This document shows, piece by piece, positions 44,637 through 53,432 of a DNA stretch of 64,000 bases (positions are counted from its first letter, which is position 1; each line of letters begins with the position of its first letter). Under the pieces are notes generated by a model that had not been told where the DNA came from, searched no databases, and was given only the letters and a program-made list of their open reading frames with translations. This DNA is from Halotalea alkalilenta DSM 17697 (GTDB lineage Bacteria; Pseudomonadota; Gammaproteobacteria; Pseudomonadales; Halomonadaceae). The position numbers and the translations under genes are program-made. The stretch lies in assembly GCF_000621205.1 (NCBI RefSeq), contig NZ_JHYY01000013.1, positions 1-64,000 on the forward strand. The letters run 5' to 3'.

Positions 44637-44966
44637 CAGACTGCTGACAAAGTATTTGAAGATGCCACGATGGTTTCCAGCCGCCTCCGAGAGCGCGCTG
44701 GCCGGCAATCGATTGCCCCGGGGTTTGCGACATGGATGTCGCAAAAGGCGCGCCCGGACAGGGACGTCCATGCGCGCCGACCCGAGGGCAAGCGATTGAT
44801 CGGCCAGGGTTTCGCGATCTCGTGGCGGCGCGTCCCCTTTCAGGGGGAGCGCGAGGGGTCCGCCCCTCGCATCTAAGCGAGCAAGAGGTGCGTTAGGACC
44901 CAAACGGTCCTCGACTCGCCAGGATCGAGAGCGTCGCTGGGTCAAAAAAGGTTTGTCATTAATCTG
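44637..44966 (-). mobile_element. 330-bp non-autonomous (MITE-like) element, copy 2
   Basis: The same element as 5384-5713, in inverted orientation and of identical length. It begins CAGACTGCTGACAAA and ends TTTGTCATTAATCTG. I count roughly ten substitutions against copy 1. Several lie in loops or keep base pairing, for example in a hairpin reading AGGACTCAAACGGTTCT in copy 1 and AGGACCCAAACGGTCCT here. It contains no convincing gene. Low divergence suggests recent movement. Confidence 0.82.
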
Positions 44967-45034
44967 CAGCGAGCCTGGTGCCGCCTTGGACGATCTTCGA
45001 GCGTGTGTGGGCACCGGGCAGCGCGAGCGCTGCC
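44966..45034 (+). repeat. 69-bp target duplication, right copy
   Basis: Second copy of 44567-44635, directly adjoining the other end of the mobile element. A 69-bp duplication is far longer than that of most insertion sequences but fits the long, variable, palindrome-containing duplications of the IS1182 family. Confidence 0.85.
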
Positions 45035-45419
45035 TGATGAACTATCCGGGTCGCGGCGAAGAGGGTGTCAGCAGCCCCGCGTGGAGGCAGAAAGAATCGA
45101 GCCGATAAAGATACAACATATCATCTTAAGCCCCCACGGCTCTCCGCCGCCCCCTCTGCTTGAGACAAAGCTTTACTCAGTCTTTATTAAACTTATGTAA
45201 ACGTCGAAAACGGCTATGAAACCGGTACCATCGCCTGCTTTTCGTTTTGTCTCGACCAAAGTCGGCTATGGACTTAGGAGCACGCTCCATAGAGTTCGCC
45301 CACTGAATCGGATAATCGCCCCTCGCAGCAGTGACCGGATCGGTCCGTGGCGATGTCTTCCTCTTTTTACCGCTTCCACCAATAACAATCCCTACGTGGC
45401 TAACTCCCGGAGTACGCTC
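45035..45419. other. Leader region of the dicarboxylate symporter gene
   Basis: This 385-bp stretch has no gene that I can support. It is AT-rich near 45160-45215 (TTTACTCAGTCTTTATTAAA), which probably holds the symporter promoter. An in-frame ATG at 45216 would add 68 residues with no homology to the family and is rejected as the start. Confidence 0.4.
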
Positions 45420-46868
45420 ATGAGTTCATCGACCCTAGCCGCCGCGCCGCCTCGTCGGCGACCACTCTGGCACCACCTCTATTTCTGGGTACTAGTCGGC
45501 ATCGCCATCGGCATCCTCATCGGCTTCTTCCTGCCCGAAGTAGGTTCGCAGATGAAGTGGCTGGCGGATCTGTTCATCAAACTGGTCAAGATGGTGATCG
45601 CCCCGACCATCTTCGCCACCGTCGCAGTGGGCATCGCGGGGCTTGGCAACCTCGCCAAGGCCGGCGGCCTGGCGATGCGAACGGTGATCTACTTCAACAT
45701 CACCACGGTATTCGCGCTCGGTATCGGCCTGATCACCATCAACCTGCTGACACCGGGCGTCTCGCTCGGCCTCGACATCGCGACCTTCGACGACTCGGCC
45801 GCGCAGAGCACCATCGCCGCCGCTGGCGGAGCCGCTGGCGGCGGGCTCACGGGCTTCTTGCTCGGACTGGTGCCGACCTCGTTCTTCAGCGCCTTCGTCG
45901 AAGGCCAGCTGATCCAGGTACTGGTGCTCGCCATCCTGGTCGCCTGCGCGATCACCATGCTCGGCGAGCGCGGCAAGCCGGTGGTCGCAGCACTCGACGT
46001 GGTCGCCAAGGTGATGTTCGGGGTGATCAAGATCGTGATGTGGTTCGCTCCGCTCGGCGCGATGGGCGGGATGGCATTCACCATCGGCGAATACGGCGGG
46101 CAGATCCTCGGCTCGCTGGCGCACTTCATGCTCAGCTTCTACATCACTTGCCTGGTGTTCTTGTTCCTGATCCTGGGGCCGATCTGCTGGTGGAGCGGCT
46201 TCAGCCTGTTCAAGTACATCCGCTACATCAAAGACGAGCTGCTTATCGTGCTCGGCACCTCCTCCTCCGAGACCGTGCTGCCGCGCATGCTCGCCAAGCT
46301 CGAGGCCGCGGGCGCGCCGAAGTCGGTGGTCGGCCTGACCATCCCGACCGGCTACTCGTTCAACCTCGACGGTACTGCGATCTACATGACCATGGGGGCG
46401 ATCTTCATCGCCCAGGCATTCGGTATCGACGTGCCCATCTGGACCCAGATCGGGATACTGGTGTTCATGCTGATCTCCTCCAACGGTGCCGCGGGCGTCT
46501 CCGGTGCCGGGTTGGTGACCCTGGCCGCGTCGCTGGCAGCGTTCGATGACGTCATCCCGCTGGCGGGGATCGCGCTGATCGTCGGTATCGACCGTTTCAT
46601 GTCCGAAGGGCGCGCGCTGACCAACCTGACCGGCAACGGCATCGGCACCCTGGTGATCGCACGCTGGACCGGCCAGCTCGACCTCGAGCGACTGCGCTAC
46701 GTGCTCGACAACCCGGAGACCGTCGATGCCGACGCCCTGATGCGCGCCGATATCGAAGGCCAAGCCAGCGAAGTCGACGGCCAGTCGTCCATCGCGCCGC
46801 AGCGCGCGCCGGCCGAAGGCCGCACGGACGCCTCGCAGCAGGACTGGGGCGGTCAGCCCAAGCACTGA
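45420..46868 (+). CDS. Dicarboxylate/amino acid:cation symporter (DAACS)
   Basis: A 482-residue sodium- or proton-coupled carrier. After a basic N-terminus (PPRRRPLWHHLYFWVLVGIA) come eight membrane helices and two re-entrant hairpins. The signatures are VLGTSSSETVLPRMLAKLEA (hairpin 1), TIPTGYSFNLDGTAIYMTMG (helix 7, substrate and sodium site) and SSNGAAGVSGAGLVTLAASL (hairpin 2). IDRFMSEGRALTNLTGNGIG is the helix 8 binding segment. This pattern fits C4-dicarboxylate carriers (DctA) best. The last 60 residues are hydrophilic. A strong terminator follows. Confidence 0.88.
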   Translation: MSSSTLAAAPPRRRPLWHHLYFWVLVGIAIGILIGFFLPEVGSQMKWLADLFIKLVKMVIAPTIFATVAVGIAGLGNLAKAGGLAMRTVIYFNITTVFALGIGLITINLLTPGVSLGLDIATFDDSAAQSTIAAAGGAAGGGLTGFLLGLVPTSFFSAFVEGQLIQVLVLAILVACAITMLGERGKPVVAALDVVAKVMFGVIKIVMWFAPLGAMGGMAFTIGEYGGQILGSLAHFMLSFYITCLVFLFLILGPICWWSGFSLFKYIRYIKDELLIVLGTSSSETVLPRMLAKLEAAGAPKSVVGLTIPTGYSFNLDGTAIYMTMGAIFIAQAFGIDVPIWTQIGILVFMLISSNGAAGVSGAGLVTLAASLAAFDDVIPLAGIALIVGIDRFMSEGRALTNLTGNGIGTLVIARWTGQLDLERLRYVLDNPETVDADALMRADIEGQASEVDGQSSIAPQRAPAEGRTDASQQDWGGQPKH

Positions 46869-46881
46869 GCAGGATCCGATC

Positions 46882-46910
46882 GCGACGGGGCCCCTTGAGG
46901 GCCCCGTCGC
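46882..46910 (+). terminator. Intrinsic terminator of the dicarboxylate symporter gene
   Basis: GCGACGGGGCCC pairs with GGGCCCCGTCGC, followed by ATTT, 13 bp after the stop codon. Confidence 0.8.
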
Positions 46911-46972
46911 ATTTCAACCGGTCGAATCATGCTCCCGCGCATTGATCGCGACGATGGGGTCAGGGCGCTCCG

Positions 46973-48028
46973 TCAGCGTCGGTCGAAACGATCGAGCGCG
47001 GCATACTGCTCGGGGTAGTGACGCTCGGCGACGTCGCGATGGGAGCGCAGGCGCCCCTTGATCGCGTTGGGGCCGATCTCGCGGAACAGCGGGTTCTCCG
47101 GGTCGCTCTCCGGCCCCAGCGCCAGCTTGGCCAGATGCTCGGGCAGCGGCAGCAGCGGGACGCTGCCCTCGAGCGAAGGCGAGAGGAAATAGCCGATCGA
47201 GTAGCGCACCACGCCCTCAGGCGGGGTGACCACCCGGTGCATGGTCGCGCGCAGATAGCCGTTGGTGGCGAGCTCGAGGATCTCACCGATGTTGATCACG
47301 AAAGCGCCCTCGATCGGCGGCACATCGATCCATCCTTCGGGCCGTTCGACCTGGAGCCCACCATGGTGATCCTGATGCAGCAGGGTGAGGATACCGGCGT
47401 CCTTGTGCGCCCCCACGCCCTGGCGCAGCGCCGGATCGCTCGAACCAGGATAGCGAATCAGCTTGAGCAGCTGGGCGGGGGTCTTGTCGATCAGCCCATC
47501 GAGCGCATCAGCGGGCTGTTCCAGCGCCTGGGCGAAGGCGCGCAGCAGGCGGATCGCTACCTGACGCAGGGTCGCCGACCAGTCGAGCGCCACCTCGCGC
47601 AGCGCCGGCAGCCCGGCAGGCCATTGGTTGGGCCCTTGCAGTCGCTTCCAGACCGGATCACCGGGCCCCAGTTCGAGCGCCGGCAGTTCTACGCCGATGT
47701 CGATCTGTTCACGACGGTCGGGGCGGTTGCGGGTCAGTTCATGGCCGGTGGCGGTATAGCCGCGAAAATGCGGCGAATTGGCCATGCCGATCGCAAGCTT
47801 CTCCTCGTCGGGCAAGGCGAAGAAGCGCCTCGATACCTCCTCGATGCGGACGAATTTCTCCGCCGGCACGCCATGCCCGATAAGATAGAAAAAGCCGATC
47901 TCGCGGGCCGCGCGCCCCAGCTCGGCGAGAAAGGCGGCGCGGCGCTCGGGAATCTCCAGCTCGCGCAGGTCGAGCACCGGCAGCGCAGCCGCACCGCTGG
48001 AGACGGAACCGGGGCATGAATCACTCAC
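46973..48028 (-). CDS. 2-oxoglutarate/Fe(II)-dependent oxygenase, isopenicillin N synthase-like (second copy)
   Basis: A 351-residue oxygenase. DIOX_N features are RAAREIGFFYLIGHGVPAEK and SPHFRGYTATGHELTRNRPD. The iron ligands are H and D in VGAHKDAGILTLLHQDHHGG and H in RATMHRVVTPPEGVVRYSIG, with the RYS arginine for 2-oxoglutarate. The GTG start has AAAGGAG 7 bp before it. It follows a flavin monooxygenase on the same strand after 120 bp. Such oxygenases are often found in sulfur-compound catabolic loci, but the substrate cannot be read from sequence. Confidence 0.83.
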   Translation of the reverse strand: MSDSCPGSVSSGAAALPVLDLRELEIPERRAAFLAELGRAAREIGFFYLIGHGVPAEKFVRIEEVSRRFFALPDEEKLAIGMANSPHFRGYTATGHELTRNRPDRREQIDIGVELPALELGPGDPVWKRLQGPNQWPAGLPALREVALDWSATLRQVAIRLLRAFAQALEQPADALDGLIDKTPAQLLKLIRYPGSSDPALRQGVGAHKDAGILTLLHQDHHGGLQVERPEGWIDVPPIEGAFVINIGEILELATNGYLRATMHRVVTPPEGVVRYSIGYFLSPSLEGSVPLLPLPEHLAKLALGPESDPENPLFREIGPNAIKGRLRSHRDVAERHYPEQYAALDRFDRR

Positions 48029-48148
48029 TGCTCAACTCCTTTGCATGTCATCGCACTTTGCTTGGATCGCTCGCTTCTCGAAGTTTAGCCCCCGACCCGC
48101 GCATCGTACGAACATCCGCGCATTCACGCCGCCGCGGCGAGCGCGCCA

Positions 48149-49582
48149 TCATGGCAGCGCCTGCGAAGAGGCAGGCGAAGATGGCATTGGCGCGCCAGCG
48201 CCACTGCGCCGATAGGCGGCGGCGGGATGTCGCTGCGGCAGCCGGTCACCGGCGCCGAACAGACGCTGGCGCAGGCTTTGCGGTCGCCCCTGGGCGTCGA
48301 GCGGATAGTCATGCTTGACCAAGCCGCGCTCGCGCAGTTCGGGGACCACCAGGTCGACGAAAGCGTCGAAGCATTCCGGCACCACGGTGCGGGCCAGATT
48401 GAAACCGTCGATGTCCGCCTCCTCCACCCACCGGGCCAGCTCATCGGCAACCGTCGCCCCGCTGCCGACCAGCGGCGTGTAGCGTCCGCCGAGCGCATGC
48501 TGCTCGAGCAGCATCCTGGGCGTCACCGCGCGCTCGGCGGCGGTGAGATTATCGACCGCTGACTGGATCGCATTGCGGTTGCCGCGTCGGATCGGCTCGT
48601 CGAGGCCGAAACGGGAGAAGTCGATCCCAGTACTCGCGGCGAAGTGCGCCAGTCCCGCTTCGGGAGCGGCGTAGCGCCGGTATTCGGCGAGCCGCTCCCT
48701 GGCCTCGGCGTCGCTGTCGGCGACGATCGCCGTGGCACCGAGGAATATCTTCAGGTCGTCGGGCCGGCGGCCGGCCTCGACCGCCTGGCGCCGGAGACTG
48801 CGCACCAGCTCCCGCGCCTTGGCGCGGTCCTGCAATGAGATGAATACGCACTCGGCATGCCGCGCGGCGAACGCCTGGCCCCGGCCCGAGCTGCCCGCCT
48901 GGTAGAGCACCGGGGTGCGCTGGCGTGAAGGTTCGCTCAGGTGGTAGCCGCGCAGCCGGTAGAACTCGCCGCGGTGGTCGATCTCATGGACCTTGGCACC
49001 GTCAGCGAAGCGCCGGCCCGCCTTGTCGCGCAGCACCGCCGAATCTTCCCAGCTTCCTTCCCACAGCGCATAGACCACCGCCATGAACTCCTCGGCACGC
49101 TCATAGCGGCGATCGTGCTCCAGCTGGCCATCGAGCCCCATCGCCCGGGCGGCACTGTCGAGATAGCCGGTCACGATGTTCCAGCCGATCCTCCCCCGGG
49201 TGAGGTGATCGAGGGTCGAAAATCGCCGGGCGAAGCTGTAGGGGGTTTCATAGCTTAGATTGACCGTGACCCCGAAGCCCAGATGCTCGGTGACCTGCGC
49301 CATTGCCGGTACCAGCAGCAGCGGATCGTTGACCGGCAGTTGGATCGACTCGGCCAGGATCAGCTCGATGCCTTCCTGGTAGACGTCGTAGACGCCGAGG
49401 ATGTCGGCGAGAAACAGTCCGTCGAAGCCGCCGCGCTCGAGCGTTCTGGCGAGCCCGGTCCAGTAGTCGAGCGAATGGTAGTCGATCGAGCGATCGCGCG
49501 GATGGGCCCAGAGGCCATGGTTGATGTGCCCTACGCAGTTCATGTTGAAAGCGTTGAGCAATAGCGGCTTGCAAGTCGGCAT
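48149..49582 (-). CDS. FMNH2-dependent monooxygenase, NtaA/SnaA/DszA family
   Basis: A 477-residue luciferase-like (LLM) monooxygenase. LLLNAFNMNCVGHINHGLWA at the N-terminus, SLDYWTGLARTLERGGFDGL, then FARRFSTLDHLTRGRIGWNI with VTGYLDSAAR and VLYQAGSSGRGQAFAARHAE are all family hallmarks. Members oxidise nitrilotriacetate, dibenzothiophene sulfone, dimethyl sulfide or sulfonates using FMNH2 from a separate reductase (SsuE at 25.4 kb is a candidate). The start at 49580-49582 has GGGGAGA upstream. The closest paralogues are at 61215 and 63496. Confidence 0.88.
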   Translation of the reverse strand: MPTCKPLLLNAFNMNCVGHINHGLWAHPRDRSIDYHSLDYWTGLARTLERGGFDGLFLADILGVYDVYQEGIELILAESIQLPVNDPLLLVPAMAQVTEHLGFGVTVNLSYETPYSFARRFSTLDHLTRGRIGWNIVTGYLDSAARAMGLDGQLEHDRRYERAEEFMAVVYALWEGSWEDSAVLRDKAGRRFADGAKVHEIDHRGEFYRLRGYHLSEPSRQRTPVLYQAGSSGRGQAFAARHAECVFISLQDRAKARELVRSLRRQAVEAGRRPDDLKIFLGATAIVADSDAEARERLAEYRRYAAPEAGLAHFAASTGIDFSRFGLDEPIRRGNRNAIQSAVDNLTAAERAVTPRMLLEQHALGGRYTPLVGSGATVADELARWVEEADIDGFNLARTVVPECFDAFVDLVVPELRERGLVKHDYPLDAQGRPQSLRQRLFGAGDRLPQRHPAAAYRRSGAGAPMPSSPASSQALP

Positions 49583-49763
49583 CGGATCTCCCCTGGGGTG
49601 CATTGCACGAATGCCGGGCAAACCCTATGCCAATGATTCAACGTGCTGATTATTCGACACTTCTACCGAACCATCGCTGATTCTCTAGCACAATCCCAGC
49701 TGGATCGGCAGCGCGCTGGGGGAAATCCGACAGCAAGTGAAGCGTACCCAAAGCAGGTTTCGG

Positions 49764-49794
49764 CCACCGCCACGGCGCGCCGCCGTGGCGGTGG
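49764..49794. terminator. Hairpin terminator downstream of ribH2
   Basis: CCACCGCCACGGCG pairs perfectly with CGCCGTGGCGGTGG around a three-base loop, 13 bp after the ribH2 stop (minus strand). Confidence 0.75.
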
Positions 49795-49807
49795 AACCTC
49801 ACCAGGC

Positions 49808-50305
49808 TCAGGCCGGCAGCGCGGCGTGCGTTTCGATGGTCTTGATGCAGGCGTTGGCGACTTCGACACCCTTGAGCTTGAAATGCTCACGGAAGAAGTT
49901 CTGATGCTCGGCATGCTCATGGAAGCGCAGCGGGGTCAGTACCGCCGACAATACCGGCACACCGGTCTCGAGGCCCACCTGCATCAGCGCCTTGATCACC
50001 GCATCGGCGACGAAATCATGGCGGTAGATGCCGCCATCGACGACGAACCCCGCGGCGATGACCGCCGCGTACTCACCGCTGGCGGCGAGCTTCTTGGCCA
50101 GCAGCGGGATCTCGAACGCACCCGCGACCTCGAAACGATCGATGTTGGCGGTATCGAATCCCTGGCGCGCATATTCCTCGAAGAAGGCGATGCGCGCGTT
50201 GTCGACGATATCGGCATGCCAGCCCGCCTGGATGAAGGCGATGCGACCGGTCGAAAAGCGTGTAGCGGTGGATGATGCGAGTTCTGCATTGACAGGCTGA
50301 TTCAT
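49808..50305 (-). CDS. ribH2: 6,7-dimethyl-8-ribityllumazine synthase, type II (RibH2)
   Basis: A 165-residue lumazine synthase, the penultimate enzyme of riboflavin synthesis. GRIAFIQAGWHADIVDNARI, then VAGAFEIPLLAKKLAASGEY, FVVDGGIYRHDFVADAVIKA and LTPLRFHEHAEHQNFFREHF are characteristic of the decameric RibH2 type known from Brucella and rhizobia rather than the icosahedral RibH1. The start has GAGGAA 5 bp upstream. An FMN riboswitch precedes it, so it is made when flavin is scarce. It stands apart from other rib genes and next to flavin-dependent monooxygenases. Confidence 0.92.
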   Translation of the reverse strand: MNQPVNAELASSTATRFSTGRIAFIQAGWHADIVDNARIAFFEEYARQGFDTANIDRFEVAGAFEIPLLAKKLAASGEYAAVIAAGFVVDGGIYRHDFVADAVIKALMQVGLETGVPVLSAVLTPLRFHEHAEHQNFFREHFKLKGVEVANACIKTIETHAALPA

Positions 50306-50405
50306 GGCTTCCTCATCACGATGAAAGGATCTAACGACCAGAATCAGGGCAAAAACGGATGACGAGGATACGCCCATTAGGAGCGCATGGAGGGATTCGA
50401 CATCG

Positions 50406-50550
50406 GTTCTCTTTCATCCGGACTATCACCGTCGGCTTCGGAATCTCACCGAATCTGCTGACCCCATCGACACCAGCTGACGGGCGCTCGCGGGCTTGGA
50501 CGAAGGATCGCCATCACCGCCGGTGGGGAGTTTCACCCCGCCCTGAGAAC
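50406..50550 (-). promoter_or_regulatory. FMN riboswitch (RFN element) controlling ribH2
   Basis: On the minus strand the element opens GTTCTCAGGGCGGGGTGAAA, continues CTCCCCACCGGCGGTGAT, AGCCCGCGAGCGC and GTCAGCAGATTCGGTGAGAT, then TCCGAAGCCGACGGTGATAG and TCCGGATGAAAGAGAAC. These are the conserved blocks of the six-stem FMN aptamer, with the closing P1 stem GTTCTC/GAGAAC. The 100-nt leader from 50405 to the ATG would hold the expression platform; CCGTTTTTG in it hints at a terminator, but I cannot fold it reliably. Confidence 0.95.
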
Positions 50551-50572
50551 TTCGCCACCCGGGGGTGGCGAA
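50551..50572. terminator. Hairpin between metI and the FMN riboswitch
   Basis: TTCGCCACCC and GGGTGGCGAA pair perfectly with a two-base loop. It lies 95 bp after the metI stop on the minus strand and probably ends the metQNI transcript; the ribH2 promoter would then have to lie close to the riboswitch or within the preceding 90 bp. Confidence 0.55.
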
Positions 50573-50666
50573 ACTCACTATGCCCCGCGGACCAGGGCAA
50601 ATCAATCGCTGGCTAATAACTTCTGCGTATCTCTCATGCCGCTATCTCACTTTGCGCCGCCAAAGC

Positions 50667-51320
50667 TCAGCGACTGCGCAGATAGGCCACGCTGCGATCA
50701 CCGATGAACTGGATGATGCAGACCACCGCGATCAGGATCGCGATCACCGCGATCATCACCGTAGTGTCGTAGCGCTGGTAGCCATAGCGGATCGCCAGGT
50801 CCCCGAGTCCGCCCGCGCCGATCGCACCGGCCATCGCCGAAGCGCCGATCATCGCCACCAGGGTGATGGTGAAGCCACCGATGATGCCGGGCAGCGCCTC
50901 GGGGAACATCACTCGCGAGATGATCGCGAACGGCTTCAGTCCCATCGCCTGGGCGGCCTCGATCACGCCGGGATCGACCTCGCGCAGGCTCACCTCCACT
51001 ACCCTGGCGAAGAACGGTGTGGCGCTGATGCTGATCGGCACGATCGCCGCCCAAACGCCGATGCTGGTGCCGACGATCAGCCGGGTCAGCGGAATCAGCG
51101 CGACCAGCAGGATGATGAACGGCGTTGCGCGAAAGCCGTTGATCACCCAGGCCAGTGGCCGGTGGATCCACGGCGCGGCGAAGATCCCTCCGCGCGCGGT
51201 GGTGACCAGCAGCACCGCGAGCGGAATACCCGCGCACCACGCGATCAGCGCCGACACCGAGACCATCGTCAGGGTATCGAGAAAAGCGCCCCACAGCGCC
51301 TGGATCATGACGTCAGACAT
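50667..51320 (-). CDS. metI: Methionine ABC transporter permease MetI
   Basis: A 217-residue permease with five membrane segments. FRATPFIILLVALIPLTRLI and the ATPase-docking loop EVDPGVIEAAQAMGLKPFAI are conserved in MetI, as is VAMIGASAMAGAIGAGGLGD. The ATG at 51318-51320 overlaps the metN stop by 8 bp; the longer frame is unlikely. The substrate may be methionine or a related thioether, given the sulfur context. Confidence 0.9.
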   Translation of the reverse strand: MSDVMIQALWGAFLDTLTMVSVSALIAWCAGIPLAVLLVTTARGGIFAAPWIHRPLAWVINGFRATPFIILLVALIPLTRLIVGTSIGVWAAIVPISISATPFFARVVEVSLREVDPGVIEAAQAMGLKPFAIISRVMFPEALPGIIGGFTITLVAMIGASAMAGAIGAGGLGDLAIRYGYQRYDTTVMIAVIAILIAVVCIIQFIGDRSVAYLRSR

Positions 51321-52485
51321 AGCCCACCACCTCGATTCGTGCATCGATCAGCGCGGCCTGCTCCAGCGCCGCTCGTGCGTCCCCACCCTTGATACCGACC
51401 AGCAGGCTTCCTTGGGCATGCCCTTGGAGGCGGTCGATGCCGCCGTGCAGCAGCATCGCCCGATCGCCGAGCGCAGCGAGGATCCGTCCCAGGCCGACGC
51501 CCTCCTGGCGCCCTTCGACGCCACCGTAGTCGAGCTTGAGCACCAGCGTGTCATGCCCCTCTTGCGGCGCCCCGCGCAGCCGTGCGGCCAAGTCCTCGGG
51601 CAAGCGTACGGCCAGCGGCGCGAGCATCGCCTTGGTGGCATCATGTCGCGGCGCACCGAATACCTGCCAGACCGGCCCGCTCTCGACCAGTTCGCCGTGC
51701 TCGAGCACCGCGACCCGGTCGCAGACCTCCCGGATCACCGCCATCTCGTGGGTGATCAACACGATGGTAAGACCGAGCCGGCGGTTGATCTCGCGCAGCA
51801 GCGCCAGGATCGTCTGGGTGGTCTCGGGGTCGAGCGCCGAGGTCGCTTCGTCACAGAGCAGCACCTTGGGGTCGAGCATCAGCGCCCGGGCGATACCGAC
51901 CCGCTGCTTCTGGCCGCCCGAGAGCCGCGAGGGAAATACGTCCGCCTTGCCCTCGAGCCCGACCAGCGCCAGCAGCCGCTCGACTCGGCGGCGGATCTCC
52001 GCGCGCGGCAGGCCCGCCGCGCGGGCGGGCAGCGCCAGGTTCTCGAACACGCTCTTCGAGCGCAGCAGGTTGAAGTGCTGGAAGATCATCCCGGTGCGGC
52101 GGCGCAGTCGCACCAGTTCGTTGCCACTCAGCCGCTGCACATCCTGCCCATCGATTTCCACCGAGCCACCGCTTACGCGTTCCAGCCGGTTGATGGTGCG
52201 GATCAGGCTCGACTTGCCAGCGCCGCTGCGGCCGATGATGCCGAATATCTCCGCGCGCCCGATCTCGAGATCGATGCCCTTGAGCGCCTCCACCGATCCT
52301 CTGGCAGTGTGGTAATGCTTATACAGACCGCGGAAAACGATGTGCGCATCACCGGCGCGCGGTGCCTGTCTCTCCACGGCATCGTCGGCATGCGGCTCGA
52401 TACCGGCAAACGCGGCAAAGCCGTCATCGCTCAGCAGCCGGTCATAGGAGGCGCCGCTGGTGCGCAGCTCATAGCTCGAACTCAT
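51313..52485 (-). CDS. metN: Methionine ABC transporter ATP-binding protein MetN
   Basis: A 390-residue ABC ATPase. Walker A is IIGRSGAGKSSLIRTINRLE, the Q-loop is in GMIFQHFNLLRSKSVFENLA (the MetN-typical sequence), the signature is RLSGGQKQRVGIARALMLDP and Walker B is VLLCDEATSALDPETTQ. The C-terminal NIL/ACT-like regulatory domain spans about residues 290-385 and binds methionine in E. coli MetN. The N-terminal tail is some 40 residues longer than in E. coli, which may shift the true start to a later codon. Confidence 0.9.
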   Translation of the reverse strand: MSSSYELRTSGASYDRLLSDDGFAAFAGIEPHADDAVERQAPRAGDAHIVFRGLYKHYHTARGSVEALKGIDLEIGRAEIFGIIGRSGAGKSSLIRTINRLERVSGGSVEIDGQDVQRLSGNELVRLRRRTGMIFQHFNLLRSKSVFENLALPARAAGLPRAEIRRRVERLLALVGLEGKADVFPSRLSGGQKQRVGIARALMLDPKVLLCDEATSALDPETTQTILALLREINRRLGLTIVLITHEMAVIREVCDRVAVLEHGELVESGPVWQVFGAPRHDATKAMLAPLAVRLPEDLAARLRGAPQEGHDTLVLKLDYGGVEGRQEGVGLGRILAALGDRAMLLHGGIDRLQGHAQGSLLVGIKGGDARAALEQAALIDARIEVVGYV

Positions 52486-52496
52486 CGCATCTCTCC

Positions 52497-53432
52497 CTAT
52501 TGCGTGGCGGCTACATCGCTCGCATCGAGCGACGCTGGCGTAACGGTCGGCTGGCCCTGGTCGTCGAGCCAGGCAAGCTCATAGAGCGAAGGATCGCCGT
52601 AGGCCTCGGCCAGCAGCTCGCGCACCTCGGGAGCGGTCTGGTAAACGTGGATGAAGGTCTTGATGTCTTCACGATCGACGTCCTGCGGGCGAACCGCGAA
52701 GATCAGCGCGAAGGTGTGGTGCTGATCGTGAGTCAGCACCAAGGCGTCGGTGGGGTCCTTGGTACCGGCGGCGAGCAAGTGCTGGGGGTAGCCCTGCGCG
52801 ATCGCCACGTCATCGATCGCGCGCGCCAGCTGTGGCCCAGGCAGCTCGATGAAGCGAAGATTCTTCGGGTTGGAGACGATGTCGTGCACGCTGGCATCGA
52901 CGCCCACCCCGGGCTCGAGCTCGATCAGGCCGACCTGTTGGAACAGCGCCAGCCCGCGGCCCTGGTTGACCGGATCATCGGCGACCGCGACGGTGGCGCC
53001 CTCCTCCACCTGCTGCGGGTCGGTGAGCCTGGTCGAGTAGAGCCCGATGTTGTTCTCCACACCGAAGGCGAGCGGGACTAGATCGAAGCCGCCCTGGCGC
53101 TCGGCATTGGCGAGAAACGGTCGATGCTGGAAGTAGTTGACGTCGATATCGCCGTTGACCAGGGCGGTGTTCGGCGTAGTCCAATCGCTGAACTCGAGCA
53201 CCCTGACCGGCACGCCCTGCTGGCCCGCGAGCTCCGCGGCCTTGTAGACCGCCTCGGCCTGCGGTCCGCCGTTGATCCCCACCGTCACATCGGCCCGCGC
53301 CGCCGCCATGCTCATCCCCAGCAGCATCACGCAGCCACATGCGACGAGCACTCGCCGGGACAAGTCAGCGAACGGACGGGGATCGTCCGAATGGGTGAAC
53401 GTGAGCCGCGAGGCGGCGCTTGGTCGATACAT
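52497..53432 (-). CDS. metQ: MetQ/NlpA-family substrate-binding protein
   Basis: A 311-residue binding protein. A hydrophobic stretch ends MAAARA before DVTVGINGGPQAEAVYKAAE, which reads as a type I signal peptide; a clear lipobox is not seen. NGDIDVNYFQHRPFLANAER, then VAVADDPVNQGRGLALFQQV, and IHVYQTAPEVRELLAEAYGD are NlpA family hallmarks. It heads the metQNI operon, the reverse of the E. coli metNIQ order. The sequence is more like sulfur-cluster-associated paralogues (see 62681-63499) than E. coli MetQ, so the ligand is uncertain. Confidence 0.82.
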   Translation of the reverse strand: MYRPSAASRLTFTHSDDPRPFADLSRRVLVACGCVMLLGMSMAAARADVTVGINGGPQAEAVYKAAELAGQQGVPVRVLEFSDWTTPNTALVNGDIDVNYFQHRPFLANAERQGGFDLVPLAFGVENNIGLYSTRLTDPQQVEEGATVAVADDPVNQGRGLALFQQVGLIELEPGVGVDASVHDIVSNPKNLRFIELPGPQLARAIDDVAIAQGYPQHLLAAGTKDPTDALVLTHDQHHTFALIFAVRPQDVDREDIKTFIHVYQTAPEVRELLAEAYGDPSLYELAWLDDQGQPTVTPASLDASDVAATQ

